64,000 bases of DNA from Alteribacillus sp. YIM 98480 (GTDB taxonomy: Bacteria; Bacillota; Bacilli; Bacillales; Marinococcaceae), in the NCBI RefSeq assembly GCF_009765375.1, contig NZ_VTOK01000009.1, forward strand, positions 124,001 through 188,000, given 5' to 3'. Both the position numbers and the translations under genes were made by a program. The notes below the pieces were generated by a model. It made no database searches and was not told where the DNA came from. It was given only the letters and a program-made list of their open reading frames with translations. Below, in pieces: positions 37,789-46,919 of this stretch; positions within the stretch are counted from its first letter, which is position 1; each line of letters starts with the position of its first letter.

Positions 37789-37825
37789 AAAAAGCTCTTC
37801 CTCTCATGAGATAGAAGGAAGAGCT
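37789..37825 (-). terminator. Intrinsic terminator of the phn operon
   Basis: On the minus strand a perfect 10-bp stem AGCTCTTCCT / AGGAAGAGCT is followed by TTTT. Confidence 0.85.
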
Positions 37826-37840
37826 GTTAAACTAGACTAT

Positions 37841-38713
37841 TTATAGTTTTATTTCTCTTTTAACTGACTCATCTGCCCGTTTCATTAAATGAACTGCACT
37901 TTCTTCACCCGGGCTTTTGCAGCCAAGCGGGTATTCTTGCGACGGACCATACTTGCCATGAAAATCAGAACCGCCTGTTTGAATGAGGTTATATTGCTCT
38001 GCATATTGTTTAGCTAATTCTTCGGTTTCTTTGTTATGCAAAGGATGGAAAACTTCAATTCCTTCTAATCCTTCTTCTACCCATTCTGAAATGGCTTCAA
38101 AATTATCGAATTGTCCTGGATGAGCAAGCACAGGTACACCTCCTGCTGCACGTATCTTTCGAATAGCTTCCACAGCATCCAAATATTCAATTGACATGTG
38201 AGCAATACCTGCCTCCCCATCCTTTTCGTCAGCAGAAAATAATGTTTTATACAATGGACTGTAGATCTCATCCGTATATCCTTTATCAATAAGAGCGTGC
38301 ATAATATGCTGTTTATAAACAGCTGTGGACCCTTCGGCGTAGGACAGCACGTCTTCCCAGGTAATATCATAACCAGCTTTTATGATGCTGTTCACCATGT
38401 TATATGAGGCTTGATGACGTTTTTGCAGCATCGGCTTACAAAATGTTATCAGATCAGCGTTTCCTTGGTTCACATAATAACCTAATATGTGAGCTCTTCG
38501 ATTGCGTTTAAAATCAAAAGCCGAAATTTCAATGCCAGGGATAATCGATACATTCAATTGTTCTCCAATAATTGAAGCTTGTTCCAAACCTGCTGTTGTA
38601 TCATGATCGGTGATGGCTAAATGTGTAACACCTTTTTGAGCAGCCAAAGCAATAATTTCGCGAATGCTCATCGTGTTATCTGATATTTTTGTGTGACAGT
38701 GTAAATCAATCAT
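37841..38713 (-). CDS. PHP-domain phosphoesterase, probable PhnP substitute
   Basis: A 290-residue metal-dependent phosphoesterase of the PHP family. Metal ligands: MIDLHCHTKISDNT (His-x-His), AITDHDTTAGLEQA, GIEISAF, VPVLAHPGQF and GGSDFHG. It is the last gene of the C-P lyase operon, about 60 bases after phnM. The pathway needs a phosphodiesterase to open 5-phosphoribosyl 1,2-cyclic phosphate; the usual enzyme, PhnP (metallo-beta-lactamase fold), is absent here. A PHP enzyme from Eggerthella is known to do this and to remove a phosphate as well, so the same role is likely. Oligoribonuclease-like or nucleoside bisphosphate phosphatase activity (as in TrpH/YciV) is the alternative. Confidence 0.85.
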   Translation of the reverse strand: MIDLHCHTKISDNTMSIREIIALAAQKGVTHLAITDHDTTAGLEQASIIGEQLNVSIIPGIEISAFDFKRNRRAHILGYYVNQGNADLITFCKPMLQKRHQASYNMVNSIIKAGYDITWEDVLSYAEGSTAVYKQHIMHALIDKGYTDEIYSPLYKTLFSADEKDGEAGIAHMSIEYLDAVEAIRKIRAAGGVPVLAHPGQFDNFEAISEWVEEGLEGIEVFHPLHNKETEELAKQYAEQYNLIQTGGSDFHGKYGPSQEYPLGCKSPGEESAVHLMKRADESVKREIKL

Positions 38714-38771
38714 TATTTCCTCTCCAATCTAAACCAATAAACGTCTGTTTGGATTAATGGTTATAAAGGTT

Positions 38772-39953
38772 TTATGTCATTAAAGATAATTGAGATTGAT
38801 AGACAACATTTCCGTCAACGATTGTATGCTTTACGCGAGGTAAGTTTTCTTCTAGTTCTACTAATATCAAATCAGCCTGTTTTCCTTCTTCAATGCTTCC
38901 TCGTTTATCTTCAATGCCGAGTGCTTTAGCTGGATAATAACTCACCATCTTCACAGCCTGTTCAAGTGCCATGCCTTCCCGGTGCAATTTAAAAACAGAC
39001 GGCAGTAAAGCGGAAGGATGGTAGTCAGAACAAATGATATGGGCCGCTCCGGCTTCTACTGCATCTATGGCACGCATGTTATTGCTATGTGAAAACCCTC
39101 TGATCAGATTAGGAGCCCCAACACTTACATACAAACCTTTTTGAATCGCATACTCAGCAGCCTCAAGCGTAATAGGGAATTCACTGATTTGAATCTCCAA
39201 ATGTTTAAGAACGGAATCAATTTTTTCAATGGAGTCATCATCGTGGGACGCGAGGCATATTCCTTTTTCATTGGCAATCCTGCCTAACTCTCTTAATAAT
39301 CCCCAATTCACTTTCTCTTTACGTGCAAGCATTTCATTTATGCGTTCTCTTGCATCTTCTTTTGGTATGCCATAAGAACTTGTAAGGTATTTTTGATAGC
39401 TGTCTTCCGATTTAAATTGGCCTTGTCCCGGGGAATGATCCATGAAGGAAAGTAAGTCCACTTTTTTTTGGTCTATAAAATCTTTTAAAGTATTAGATCC
39501 ATTGTTATTGGTTACTTCGTAACGAAGATGAATTCGATTGCGCACCATTGTTGGAAAATATCGTCTTCGATAATCAATGCTGTTCATTAAGTGAATGACG
39601 TTGTCATCTTCTCTGCTGCCCGTTCCATCTGATAAAGAAACAGAATGATATATAGTAGTGATTCCGTTACCAGCTAGTTTTCTTTCCATTTCATTCATTG
39701 CCATCTCTAAAGGAAAAAATGTATTAGGTCTTGGCTCCATTTCTTTTTCAATAGCATCACAATGCGTTTCAATCATTCCTGGCGCTATGTACATATTTGT
39801 TGCATCTAATACTTCTATATCAGATGGAACTTTGACAAACCCCCCTTCTTTGATCATAGCAATGCGGCCATCATGAATAAGGATATCTCCTACGATCTTC
39901 TTATCTGTTTTGATAATCGTCCCGTTTTTTAATAATAGAGATTGATTAGTCAT
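38772..39953 (-). CDS. phnM: PhnM, ribosyl-phosphonate triphosphate diphosphatase
   Basis: Removes diphosphate from alpha-D-ribose 1-alkylphosphonate 5-triphosphate, giving the C-P lyase substrate. 393-residue amidohydrolase-fold enzyme. Landmarks: APGMIETHCDAIEKEMEPRP (metal site), LLSFMDHSPGQGQFKSEDSY, LASHDDDSIEKIDS and HIICSDYHPSALLPSVFKL. Starts with a 4-base overlap (ATGA) with the end of phnL. Confidence 0.95.
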   Translation of the reverse strand: MTNQSLLLKNGTIIKTDKKIVGDILIHDGRIAMIKEGGFVKVPSDIEVLDATNMYIAPGMIETHCDAIEKEMEPRPNTFFPLEMAMNEMERKLAGNGITTIYHSVSLSDGTGSREDDNVIHLMNSIDYRRRYFPTMVRNRIHLRYEVTNNNGSNTLKDFIDQKKVDLLSFMDHSPGQGQFKSEDSYQKYLTSSYGIPKEDARERINEMLARKEKVNWGLLRELGRIANEKGICLASHDDDSIEKIDSVLKHLEIQISEFPITLEAAEYAIQKGLYVSVGAPNLIRGFSHSNNMRAIDAVEAGAAHIICSDYHPSALLPSVFKLHREGMALEQAVKMVSYYPAKALGIEDKRGSIEEGKQADLILVELEENLPRVKHTIVDGNVVYQSQLSLMT

Positions 39954-40666
39954 GCTTTCACACCTTCCTGCATCATACCCTCTTTCATGTTGTAATGCTG
40001 GTCAACCACGCTTTCCATAAACGTAAGGTCATGAAAAATACCGAGCATGCTCGTACCTTCTTCTTTTAATTGTTTAATCATCTCTTTGACAGATTGTTTT
40101 GATACATCGTCAAGAGAGGCAGTAGGTTCATCAAGCAGCAGCAGTTTAGGTTTTTTTACCATCGCTTGGGCCAGGTTTAAACGGAGTTTCTCACCCCCGC
40201 TAAATGTTTGGGGATAAGCATTCCATAAGGATTTTGCCAATTGAAAGTGGGATAACATATTTTTAGCTTCACTTTCTGCTTTTTCTTTTGGATAACCCAT
40301 CTCCACTAATGCATTTTGGACAACTTCAAGGGCTGTGATCCTCGGCATTACTCTTAAAAATTGCGACACATATCCTATTTCGTTTCTTCTAATAGCAAGC
40401 ATTTCACGCTCTTGTGCTTGAGCTAAATCAATTTTTCCATATTGATCTGAAGAATATAATATATTACCGCCCATTGGAACATACGTGCGATAGATACATC
40501 GCAAAATGGTAGATTTTCCAGCTCCGCTTTTCCCTGTAATACCTATGAATTCACCCTGGTTGAGCGTAAAAGAGACGTTGCTGCAGCCCATAATTTCTTT
40601 ATCAAAATGATGCATCTTAAATGTTTTTTTTAAGTTTGCTATTTCTAATAATTGCGTCATTTTCAT
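39950..40666 (-). CDS. phnL: PhnL, ABC-type protein of the C-P lyase system
   Basis: A 238-residue ABC ATPase-like protein that attaches to the C-P lyase core complex with PhnK. Walker A is GKSGAGKST, signature QTFSGGEKLRLNLAQAM, Walker B PKLLLLDEPTASLD. No membrane partner is expected. It overlaps phnM by 4 bases and follows the acetyltransferase gene after 14 bases. Confidence 0.93.
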   Translation of the reverse strand: MKMTQLLEIANLKKTFKMHHFDKEIMGCSNVSFTLNQGEFIGITGKSGAGKSTILRCIYRTYVPMGGNILYSSDQYGKIDLAQAQEREMLAIRRNEIGYVSQFLRVMPRITALEVVQNALVEMGYPKEKAESEAKNMLSHFQLAKSLWNAYPQTFSGGEKLRLNLAQAMVKKPKLLLLDEPTASLDDVSKQSVKEMIKQLKEEGTSMLGIFHDLTFMESVVDQHYNMKEGMMQEGVKA

Positions 40667-40680
40667 TTTCCCTCCTTGTT

Positions 40681-41310
40681 CTATTGTTTTTTGTATTTTT
40701 TAATGAACTGTTCGACATCGTTTAGTTCATCAAATCTCTCTTCTAGCTCCTCTCTTGTCCAATCCCACCAGGCAATCTGCTCTAGTTCTTCTGCTATTTC
40801 TTTTCGGAAACGTTTCCTAATTGGCTTTGCCGGAACTTCTGCAGCGACGGTGTAACTGTCAACGTCTTTTGTCACTACTGCTCCCGAACCAATTACAGCC
40901 CCATTTCCAATGGTTACACCAGGCATAATAATAGCGTTATGACCAATCCAAACATCATGACCGATCGTCACTTCATGCTCTTTACGCCAGTTAAAAATTT
41001 CTTGATCATCTGTGTTTCCAAACTGATATTGCACGCGCCGATATGTCATATGATGCTGACTTACACGCCACATGGGATGGTTACCCGGATTTATTCTTAC
41101 GTGAGATGCAATCGAGCAAAATTTTCCAATATTTGCATAAATGATATTAACATCTCCGTCTGTATAGGTGTAATCTCCTATAATGGAGTCTTGAACCAGG
41201 GAATTTGGACCGATATCTGTCCATGTTCCTAATCTGCTGTTTAAAACGGTACTGCTTTCGTGCAGGTTCGGTTTTTCACTTAAAATTTTTGTGTTGGCAG
41301 GAATAGACAT
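40681..41310 (-). CDS. Hexapeptide-repeat acetyltransferase of the phn operon
   Basis: A 209-residue left-handed beta-helix acyltransferase, of the kind often found in phosphonate operons. Hexapeptide turns are visible in VTIGHDVWIGHNAIIMPGVT and IGNGAVIGSGAVVTKDVDSY; the active-site His is in RINPGNHPMWRVSQHHMTYR. The C-terminus is charged and helical (EELEQIAWWDWTREELEERF). It lies between phnK and phnL. Its substrate is unknown; N-acetylation of aminoalkylphosphonates, as done by the unrelated PhnO, is one possibility. Confidence 0.85.
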   Translation of the reverse strand: MSIPANTKILSEKPNLHESSTVLNSRLGTWTDIGPNSLVQDSIIGDYTYTDGDVNIIYANIGKFCSIASHVRINPGNHPMWRVSQHHMTYRRVQYQFGNTDDQEIFNWRKEHEVTIGHDVWIGHNAIIMPGVTIGNGAVIGSGAVVTKDVDSYTVAAEVPAKPIRKRFRKEIAEELEQIAWWDWTREELEERFDELNDVEQFIKKYKKQ

Positions 41311-41332
41311 ATGCCATAACCTTCTTTCCTTT

Positions 41333-42205
41333 TTAAAGTAAGGAATGCACTAAAAGCTGCGTGTAAGAATGCTGAGGATCTTGTAATATTTGATCTGTCA
41401 GACCTTGCTCAACAACTTTTCCTTCCTTCATCACTATTGTCCGGTCTGCGAGCATGCGGATGACTCCCAAGTCATGCGAAACGACGATCATGGCTACTTG
41501 CATTTCTCGTTGAATATTGCGAATCAAATCTAACACTTTTGCTTGTACAGACAAATCTAAACCTGTCGTTATTTCATCCAGTAAAAGCAGAGGAGGATTG
41601 TTGGCTAACGCTTTTGATATTTGCACACGCTGCTGCATTCCGCCACTGAACCGTTTTGGTTGTTCATCCATTCTTGAAACAGGAATTTCTACTTGATTCA
41701 GCAATTCCGAAGATCGCTCTCTAATCTTTCCTACATGATAGTGACCGGCTGATATCAGCTTTTCCGCTACATTTCCACTGCTAGAATAATCCATTTTTAA
41801 ACCGAGGTGTGGGTTTTGGTAGACCATGCCCATCATATAATTTCGAATGTAGCGCTGCATTTGTGCCGATTGATCGAAAATATTTGTCTCTCCATCTTTA
41901 AAATCTGTGAGGATAGCACTTCCTGAAGTAACTTGCTGGTCAAAATATAAACATTTCACCATCGTGCTCTTTCCTGATCCACTTTCACCCACAACTCCAA
42001 GTATTTCTCCCTTATCTAACTCAAAGCTCACATTAGAGCATGCTGTAACCGTCCCGCATTCTGAACATAAATTGGTTTCTAGTTCATGGTTCTTGCAATA
42101 ATCGCATCCTTCGCCGAATCGCTTCGTAAGATTGGACACTTGCAATATGGGAGAAGTGTCTTTGTCCTGACTTTCCTTTGTCAGGAGGGTATTAGGTACG
42201 GACAT
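41333..42205 (-). CDS. phnK: PhnK, ABC-type protein of the C-P lyase system
   Basis: A 290-residue ABC ATPase-like protein that binds the PhnGHIJ core. Walker A GESGSGKST, signature FSGGMQQRVQISKAL, Walker B PPLLLLDEITTGLD. Between the first strands it carries an insert with five Cys (CDYCKNHELETNLCSECGTV, then CSNVSF), a likely zinc site that E. coli PhnK lacks but many other PhnK proteins have as I recall. Overlaps the end of phnJ by 14 bases. Confidence 0.95.
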   Translation of the reverse strand: MSVPNTLLTKESQDKDTSPILQVSNLTKRFGEGCDYCKNHELETNLCSECGTVTACSNVSFELDKGEILGVVGESGSGKSTMVKCLYFDQQVTSGSAILTDFKDGETNIFDQSAQMQRYIRNYMMGMVYQNPHLGLKMDYSSSGNVAEKLISAGHYHVGKIRERSSELLNQVEIPVSRMDEQPKRFSGGMQQRVQISKALANNPPLLLLDEITTGLDLSVQAKVLDLIRNIQREMQVAMIVVSHDLGVIRMLADRTIVMKEGKVVEQGLTDQILQDPQHSYTQLLVHSLL

Positions 42206-43073
42206 TAGCTTTCACCTTTCTTTCTGTCTGTTGTTTGCTACAATATCCTGTATCTGAGCATTGATAATATTTGTCTCCCGTAGAACTATCATATATTTCA
42301 TCTAAAAACGTACTAGTACTTCCGCAAAGACGGCATGATTCCTCATTAAACTCTTCTACCTCAAACAGGTAGTCTTCAAATTGAAGTGGTTCGACGTCTG
42401 TATATGGAGGGACAGCATAAATCTTTTTCTCACGTCCAGCCCCAAATAAATATAATCCATCAGCCTGATGCAGCTTCTCTACATCGTAACGAGGAATCGG
42501 GCTGGGGTTAAAAATGTAGCGGTGATGAACCATACAAGGGTAATCCGCACCAATCGTGATTTCCCCCCACCTCACAATATCTTCGTACAAACGCACCCAA
42601 ATGCTGCTGTATTCTTTTTCAGCATGGAGGCGTTCTGTTTGCGTTTCTCTTGCTTCTACCCTGCGCATTGGCTCTGGTTCAGGCACTTGCAAAACCAATA
42701 TTTGATCATCACGAAGCTTTTCTTCTGGAATACGATGACGCGTTTGAATGACAGACGCTTCAACCGTATCAGTGGTTGTTTCTATGCCGCTGCTGGTTTT
42801 AGCCAGTTTACGAATACTTACAGCATTTACGCTGTCATCATGGCCCTGGTCGATCACTTTCAGGCAGTCTTGTCTGCCTAATAAAGAAAGTGTGAGCTGA
42901 AGTCCGCCTGTTCCCCATCCACGAGCGATGGGAAGTTCACGGGATGCAAAAGGTACCTGGTATCCCGGAATCGCAATACCTTTCAAAATGGTACGGCGAA
43001 TTTCTCGTTTAGAACCTTCATCTAGAAAGGCAAAGTTGTATTCTGACATTTCAAAGTTATTTTGTACCGGCAT
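42192..43073 (-). CDS. phnJ: PhnJ, carbon-phosphorus lyase
   Basis: The radical-SAM enzyme that cleaves the C-P bond of the ribosyl phosphonate, giving 5-phosphoribosyl 1,2-cyclic phosphate and an alkane. 293 residues. Four Cys near the C-terminus (CRLCG...YYQCSDTGYC, spacing C-x2-C-x21-C-x5-C) match the iron-sulfur cluster ligands of this family. The N-terminal part FAFLDEGSKREIRRTILKGI and IPGYQVPFASRELPIARGWG contains the conserved Gly region. Overlaps phnI by 17 bases. Confidence 0.97.
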   Translation of the reverse strand: MPVQNNFEMSEYNFAFLDEGSKREIRRTILKGIAIPGYQVPFASRELPIARGWGTGGLQLTLSLLGRQDCLKVIDQGHDDSVNAVSIRKLAKTSSGIETTTDTVEASVIQTRHRIPEEKLRDDQILVLQVPEPEPMRRVEARETQTERLHAEKEYSSIWVRLYEDIVRWGEITIGADYPCMVHHRYIFNPSPIPRYDVEKLHQADGLYLFGAGREKKIYAVPPYTDVEPLQFEDYLFEVEEFNEESCRLCGSTSTFLDEIYDSSTGDKYYQCSDTGYCSKQQTERKVKANVRT

Positions 43074-44178
43074 AGTCTTCTTCTCCTTCGTTTGATGATT
43101 TGTGGTCCTGGGCCTGTCTAATTCGATCTAATTTCGATTGAAATGTTATGTAATGCGGAAGTTTTAAGTGAGAAACAAATCCATAAGACTCTACACTGTC
43201 AATATGGCTCAATACAAACTCTTCATCCTGGGCCGGCGCTTCTCCACTTGTTTCCAAGCTGCGATCTAAAATGGACATAGCAATGCCTTTAACCTCGTTT
43301 TGCCCCATAGTCAGCCCATACCCTACAGAAAATTGAACATCATTATTATCATCATTTTGACTAAAAGAGTTTATTGTTTCTACTTCGGTTAACAAGACTT
43401 CTCCTATATACATTCCATCTTCTTCGTCTTCACTAAAGGGATAAGGAATCGTAACAGCAGCGTATCCTACACGCAGCTCTCCAACGGTTGGATGAACGAC
43501 TCCAAAACCACGCATACTGCTGTAAGCAAAAGACGTCAATGCGCCTGTTTCTCCTCTGGCCAGCGCTTGCAGACGGGCAGAACGAGTTGAAGGATAAGTT
43601 AGCTTATTTCTGGTTAAATCAAACGGCTCTTCTTTCTCTTCATGATTATCATGATTTGCTATTAACCCTTGTTCTCTCAATAAATCAGCAACCTTTGGGA
43701 AGGTAATTTCTCCCTCAACATATTCTGTAAATCCATAATCCTCTACGAAGTTTTGTAGTTCTCTTTCGTTTTCTTCACGAAGAGAGAATTGGAGCAGTCG
43801 ATGGGTATAATCGTTTGTGGGGCCCAGCATCTGTCCGCCGGGAATATCTTTAAATGAAGCAGAGATTCGCCTGATCACTCTCATATCTCCTGTATCAATG
43901 GTATGGGAGTAATAATTTCTTGTAAGAGTTGACCGGTATGCTCTCATTAAAAAGACAGCCTCTAATGGGTCCCCCTCTGCCTGCTTTAATGCGATAGCTG
44001 CATATTCAGGAGCGTACAAACCTCCCTCTCCCATTACACGATCTACTAATAAACGCATTTGATTTTCTATCATCTCTGGATTTAATAATGTGCTTACATT
44101 TCTAGTTCGGTAAAACAATGACAAGTTATCCGCTTGTTCAATAGCTTCTTGTCCACCAGTAACAGCCACATAACCCAT
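43057..44178 (-). CDS. phnI: PhnI, C-P lyase core subunit
   Basis: The subunit that, with PhnG, H and L, joins the phosphonate to the ribose of ATP with loss of adenine. 373 residues. Start MGYVAVTGGQEAIEQAD and the RVMGEGGLYAPEYAAIALKQ, GGQMLGPTNDYTHRLLQFSL and YAAVTIPYPF segments are family-typical. Lies 6 bases after phnH and overlaps phnJ. Confidence 0.96.
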   Translation of the reverse strand: MGYVAVTGGQEAIEQADNLSLFYRTRNVSTLLNPEMIENQMRLLVDRVMGEGGLYAPEYAAIALKQAEGDPLEAVFLMRAYRSTLTRNYYSHTIDTGDMRVIRRISASFKDIPGGQMLGPTNDYTHRLLQFSLREENERELQNFVEDYGFTEYVEGEITFPKVADLLREQGLIANHDNHEEKEEPFDLTRNKLTYPSTRSARLQALARGETGALTSFAYSSMRGFGVVHPTVGELRVGYAAVTIPYPFSEDEEDGMYIGEVLLTEVETINSFSQNDDNNDVQFSVGYGLTMGQNEVKGIAMSILDRSLETSGEAPAQDEEFVLSHIDSVESYGFVSHLKLPHYITFQSKLDRIRQAQDHKSSNEGEEDYAGTK

Positions 44179-44184
44179 AATGCA

Positions 44185-44796
44185 TCAGCCTCCTTGTATC
44201 TTTGTTGTTCTTGGTAATGCCAATAAGTCTCCGTTCTCGTTAACGAGACAAAGATCAATACCAAGTGGATACTCTGCTGTTAATTCATTTCTTGTTGTTA
44301 TCCATTTTTCACACAACCCGATATTGCATGATTTTTCACCATTAATACCGGGACCGCTTAATGTTACTTGCTCGCTTTCTTTTTGATCGAATTCATTTAT
44401 TTTCAAGAACAAGGTCGCACTCTGATGAGGATGTGTCAGCGTTCCGATTTTCACCTCATCCATAAGTTTATCTATTGCATTTTCATCCATATATTGATCA
44501 ACGAAAATGTAATCTGCGTCCTTTGGTGCTGTTTGATTACAAAAAGTCTGCCAATGAATATACTGCTCTACGCCATCAGCATGATCATGTAATACAGAAA
44601 ACGTGACTTCACGGTCTACTAATGTAAAAGCAAGTCCTGTCATAATGGCGGAAAATCCTTGCGGCGGGTTAATACTATTACAATAAGGGAGAATGTTAAC
44701 GGTTTTTCCCGGCCGGCTGAAGGCCTCCACCAAGTTCCGAAAAATTTGCTGAGAATCATGAACTTTGTCAAAACCTTTGTTAGTCGTCTTGATCAT
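44185..44796 (-). CDS. phnH: PhnH, C-P lyase core subunit
   Basis: A 203-residue core subunit of the C-P lyase complex. NKGFDKVHDSQQIFRNLVEA and FSRPGKTVNI at the N-terminus are typical. The ATG giving MIKTTNKGFDK has GGAGG six bases upstream; the open frame continues 49 codons further only because it overlaps phnG in another frame. It overlaps the phnG end by 17 bases. Confidence 0.93.
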   Translation of the reverse strand: MIKTTNKGFDKVHDSQQIFRNLVEAFSRPGKTVNILPYCNSINPPQGFSAIMTGLAFTLVDREVTFSVLHDHADGVEQYIHWQTFCNQTAPKDADYIFVDQYMDENAIDKLMDEVKIGTLTHPHQSATLFLKINEFDQKESEQVTLSGPGINGEKSCNIGLCEKWITTRNELTAEYPLGIDLCLVNENGDLLALPRTTKIQGG

Positions 44797-45220
44797 CGTA
44801 ACCCTCCATCGTATCAAAATTAACCTTTGTTCTTGCTGCCATTGCCGCTTCCTTATAGTGCTTTTGATCAATCTTTTCTTCTTCTTCAAGCAAACGTGTT
44901 TTCCACCGGTCAGCAGGAGGAAGGTCTGCATTAAATATTGCATCTATCACAGCAATCGCAAATGCTTTATCAGGTCTTTCACCCATAACGACCCCAAAAC
45001 CTGAACTCCCTTCCACTGTTACACTGCATTCTGTCACCAAAACTTCTCCTGAATAGAAGGGCTGATTGGATACTGAGTCACTATTTTTCAACATAACAAG
45101 ACTTTTTTCCGGGTCTTTGTCGATCGTTATATCATATTCTGAGACTGCTTCTTCTACAAGCGATTCGACAAATTCATCCGTTCCCTCGACTAGTATTCTC
45201 GTTAACCTTTTTCGTTTCAT
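44780..45220 (-). CDS. phnG: PhnG, C-P lyase core subunit
   Basis: A 146-residue core subunit. Start MKRKRLTRILVEGTDEFVES, then GEVLVTECSVTVEGSSGFGV and DKAFAIAVIDAIFNADLP fit the family; the acidic end is slightly longer than in E. coli. First of the lyase-core genes, 38 bases after the phnF regulator gene. Confidence 0.93.
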   Translation of the reverse strand: MKRKRLTRILVEGTDEFVESLVEEAVSEYDITIDKDPEKSLVMLKNSDSVSNQPFYSGEVLVTECSVTVEGSSGFGVVMGERPDKAFAIAVIDAIFNADLPPADRWKTRLLEEEEKIDQKHYKEAAMAARTKVNFDTMEGYDDQDD

Positions 45221-45258
45221 TGTCTTCTGCCTCCCCTTACCCGCAAATGTTTAATCTA

Positions 45259-45993
45259 TTAAAGTGTTGATGTCACCTGGCACAAATCACCGCGGTATTT
45301 TGCTTTTGTATACTCAATACGTCCCTTTTTTTCATCTGATACGATACTTTCGATTTGAAGCAGCGGAGTGATCAATGGAATTTGTAAATACGATGCTTCA
45401 CTCGTCGAAGGTATCGTGGCTGCAAATGTAGAAAACATTCGCTGCGGCTCGACGTCATATTGTTTTTGCAAAATACCATACAATGAAGAAAAGCTCGTCA
45501 TATATTTTTCTAGCTCGGGAAATGCATTCGCCGGAAGCCACGTTTCATTCCAGGCTAATGGTGTTTTGTCAGCAAAACGCAGAATTTCAAAACGAAAAAC
45601 TTCCCTGTTTTTAGGTAAATGAAGCGTTTCCTGTACTTTTTTAGAAGGAAGACATAATTCCTTCGAAATAACCAACGCAGATGGAACATGTCCAGCACTT
45701 TCTATCATTTTTGAAAATCGTGTAGAAGGTGTTATCGTGTAACGTACATCTAGCGGACGTTCACTAATGAAGTATCCTGCTCCTTGTTTCACATGGATTA
45801 ACTGGATGTTTTTCAGCCGGTCCATCGCTTGTCTAATCGTGTACCTATTACAATAAAATCGCCTGCACAAAAGCGCTTCAGATGGAAGCCGATCCCCTTC
45901 TGAGTAAATACCGCCTTCAATTTCATTTTGTATCTCATCAGCAATTAACATCGCCAATGATGAATTTTTCTGCTTAGACTTCACAATAATCAC
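45259..45993 (-). CDS. phnF: PhnF, GntR/HutC-family regulator
   Basis: A 244-residue regulator. N-terminal winged helix (IQNEIEGGIYSEGDRLPSEA, RRFYCNRYTIRQAMDRL) and a C-terminal UTRA ligand domain (RFEILRFADKTPLAWNETWL). It sits between the transporter and lyase genes, the usual place of phnF, and probably represses the operon in response to phosphorus state or a pathway intermediate. Confidence 0.9.
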   Translation of the reverse strand: MIIVKSKQKNSSLAMLIADEIQNEIEGGIYSEGDRLPSEALLCRRFYCNRYTIRQAMDRLKNIQLIHVKQGAGYFISERPLDVRYTITPSTRFSKMIESAGHVPSALVISKELCLPSKKVQETLHLPKNREVFRFEILRFADKTPLAWNETWLPANAFPELEKYMTSFSSLYGILQKQYDVEPQRMFSTFAATIPSTSEASYLQIPLITPLLQIESIVSDEKKGRIEYTKAKYRGDLCQVTSTL

Positions 45994-46049
45994 CTCGAAA
46001 ACTTTGCTCTGGCTGCAATGAACACCACTGCTAAAAAGATGAAGACATA

Positions 46050-46919
46050 CTAGGTTTGTGAAGCATGCAAATTAGATTTAATTCGGGTGGCGATTATCTC
46101 AAGTAAAATGGCAAAGGCAAGAATGTAATAGGTAATCGTTCCAATTTCATTAAGGTCATAATAATAAGAACTTGCCATGAACATGTCATACCCAATACCT
46201 CCTGCCCCGGCAGCTGCACCCATTGCAATCGCAACAGCAAAGTTTATTTCAAATCTCAGAAACGTCCACGACACAAGGTAGGTCAATGATGATGGAATAA
46301 CAGCCTGGACAACGATCTGCCACCAGTTTGCCCCGCTTGCACGAAGGGCTTCAATTACTCCTTTATCTAATTCTTCAAATGATTCCGAATAAGCTTTTAC
46401 TAAATAACCCATGGAATGAAAAGTCATTCCGATAATAGCCGCAACACTTCCAAGTCCAGCCGAAACTGCAAATATTAACACCCATAAAACCGTTGGAACC
46501 GCGCGAATAATTGCAACAAAGCCTTTAATGCCGTTTGAAATTCTTCCTGAAGATAAATTTTCCGCGGACCAAAGTCCAAGAAACAACGCAATCACTGCTC
46601 CAAATACGGTGGTAAGTAAGGCAAGTCCCATCGTAATCATGACCGCATACAACCCTTGTAAAAAAGTGAAATTACTAAAATGCGGTGCAAAAAACATCGT
46701 TTTAAAATTTGTAATCGTGGCTGCAATACCGCCGAGCAAGTCCACGCTCTCATAATCAATCGTGATAAAACTGTAGACGGTTAGCAGAATTAATATTCCT
46801 AGCGTTAATCGAACGATAAGAGAAGGCTTTGTTAAGCGTTTGACTCTGATTTTGTTCGATTTATAATGCCGGTATGGTTTTTCGGGTGAAACATCTGATT
46901 TAACTGAATTAGCTTCCAT
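46050..46919 (-). CDS. phnE: PhnE, phosphonate ABC transporter permease (second)
   Basis: A 289-residue membrane permease with about six segments. VKAYSESFEELDKGVIEALR with ASGANWWQIVVQAVIPSSLT is the PhnE-type EAA loop. The N-terminal 35 residues are charged and cytoplasmic. Its start codon shares one base with the stop of the first permease gene (TAATG), so the pair is translationally coupled. Confidence 0.93.
   Translation of the reverse strand: MEANSVKSDVSPEKPYRHYKSNKIRVKRLTKPSLIVRLTLGILILLTVYSFITIDYESVDLLGGIAATITNFKTMFFAPHFSNFTFLQGLYAVMITMGLALLTTVFGAVIALFLGLWSAENLSSGRISNGIKGFVAIIRAVPTVLWVLIFAVSAGLGSVAAIIGMTFHSMGYLVKAYSESFEELDKGVIEALRASGANWWQIVVQAVIPSSLTYLVSWTFLRFEINFAVAIAMGAAAGAGGIGYDMFMASSYYYDLNEIGTITYYILAFAILLEIIATRIKSNLHASQT

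Noticed and set aside
44797-44943. 49-codon extension of phnH
   Set aside because: It overlaps phnG in another frame; the ATG at 44796 has a proper GGAGG site.
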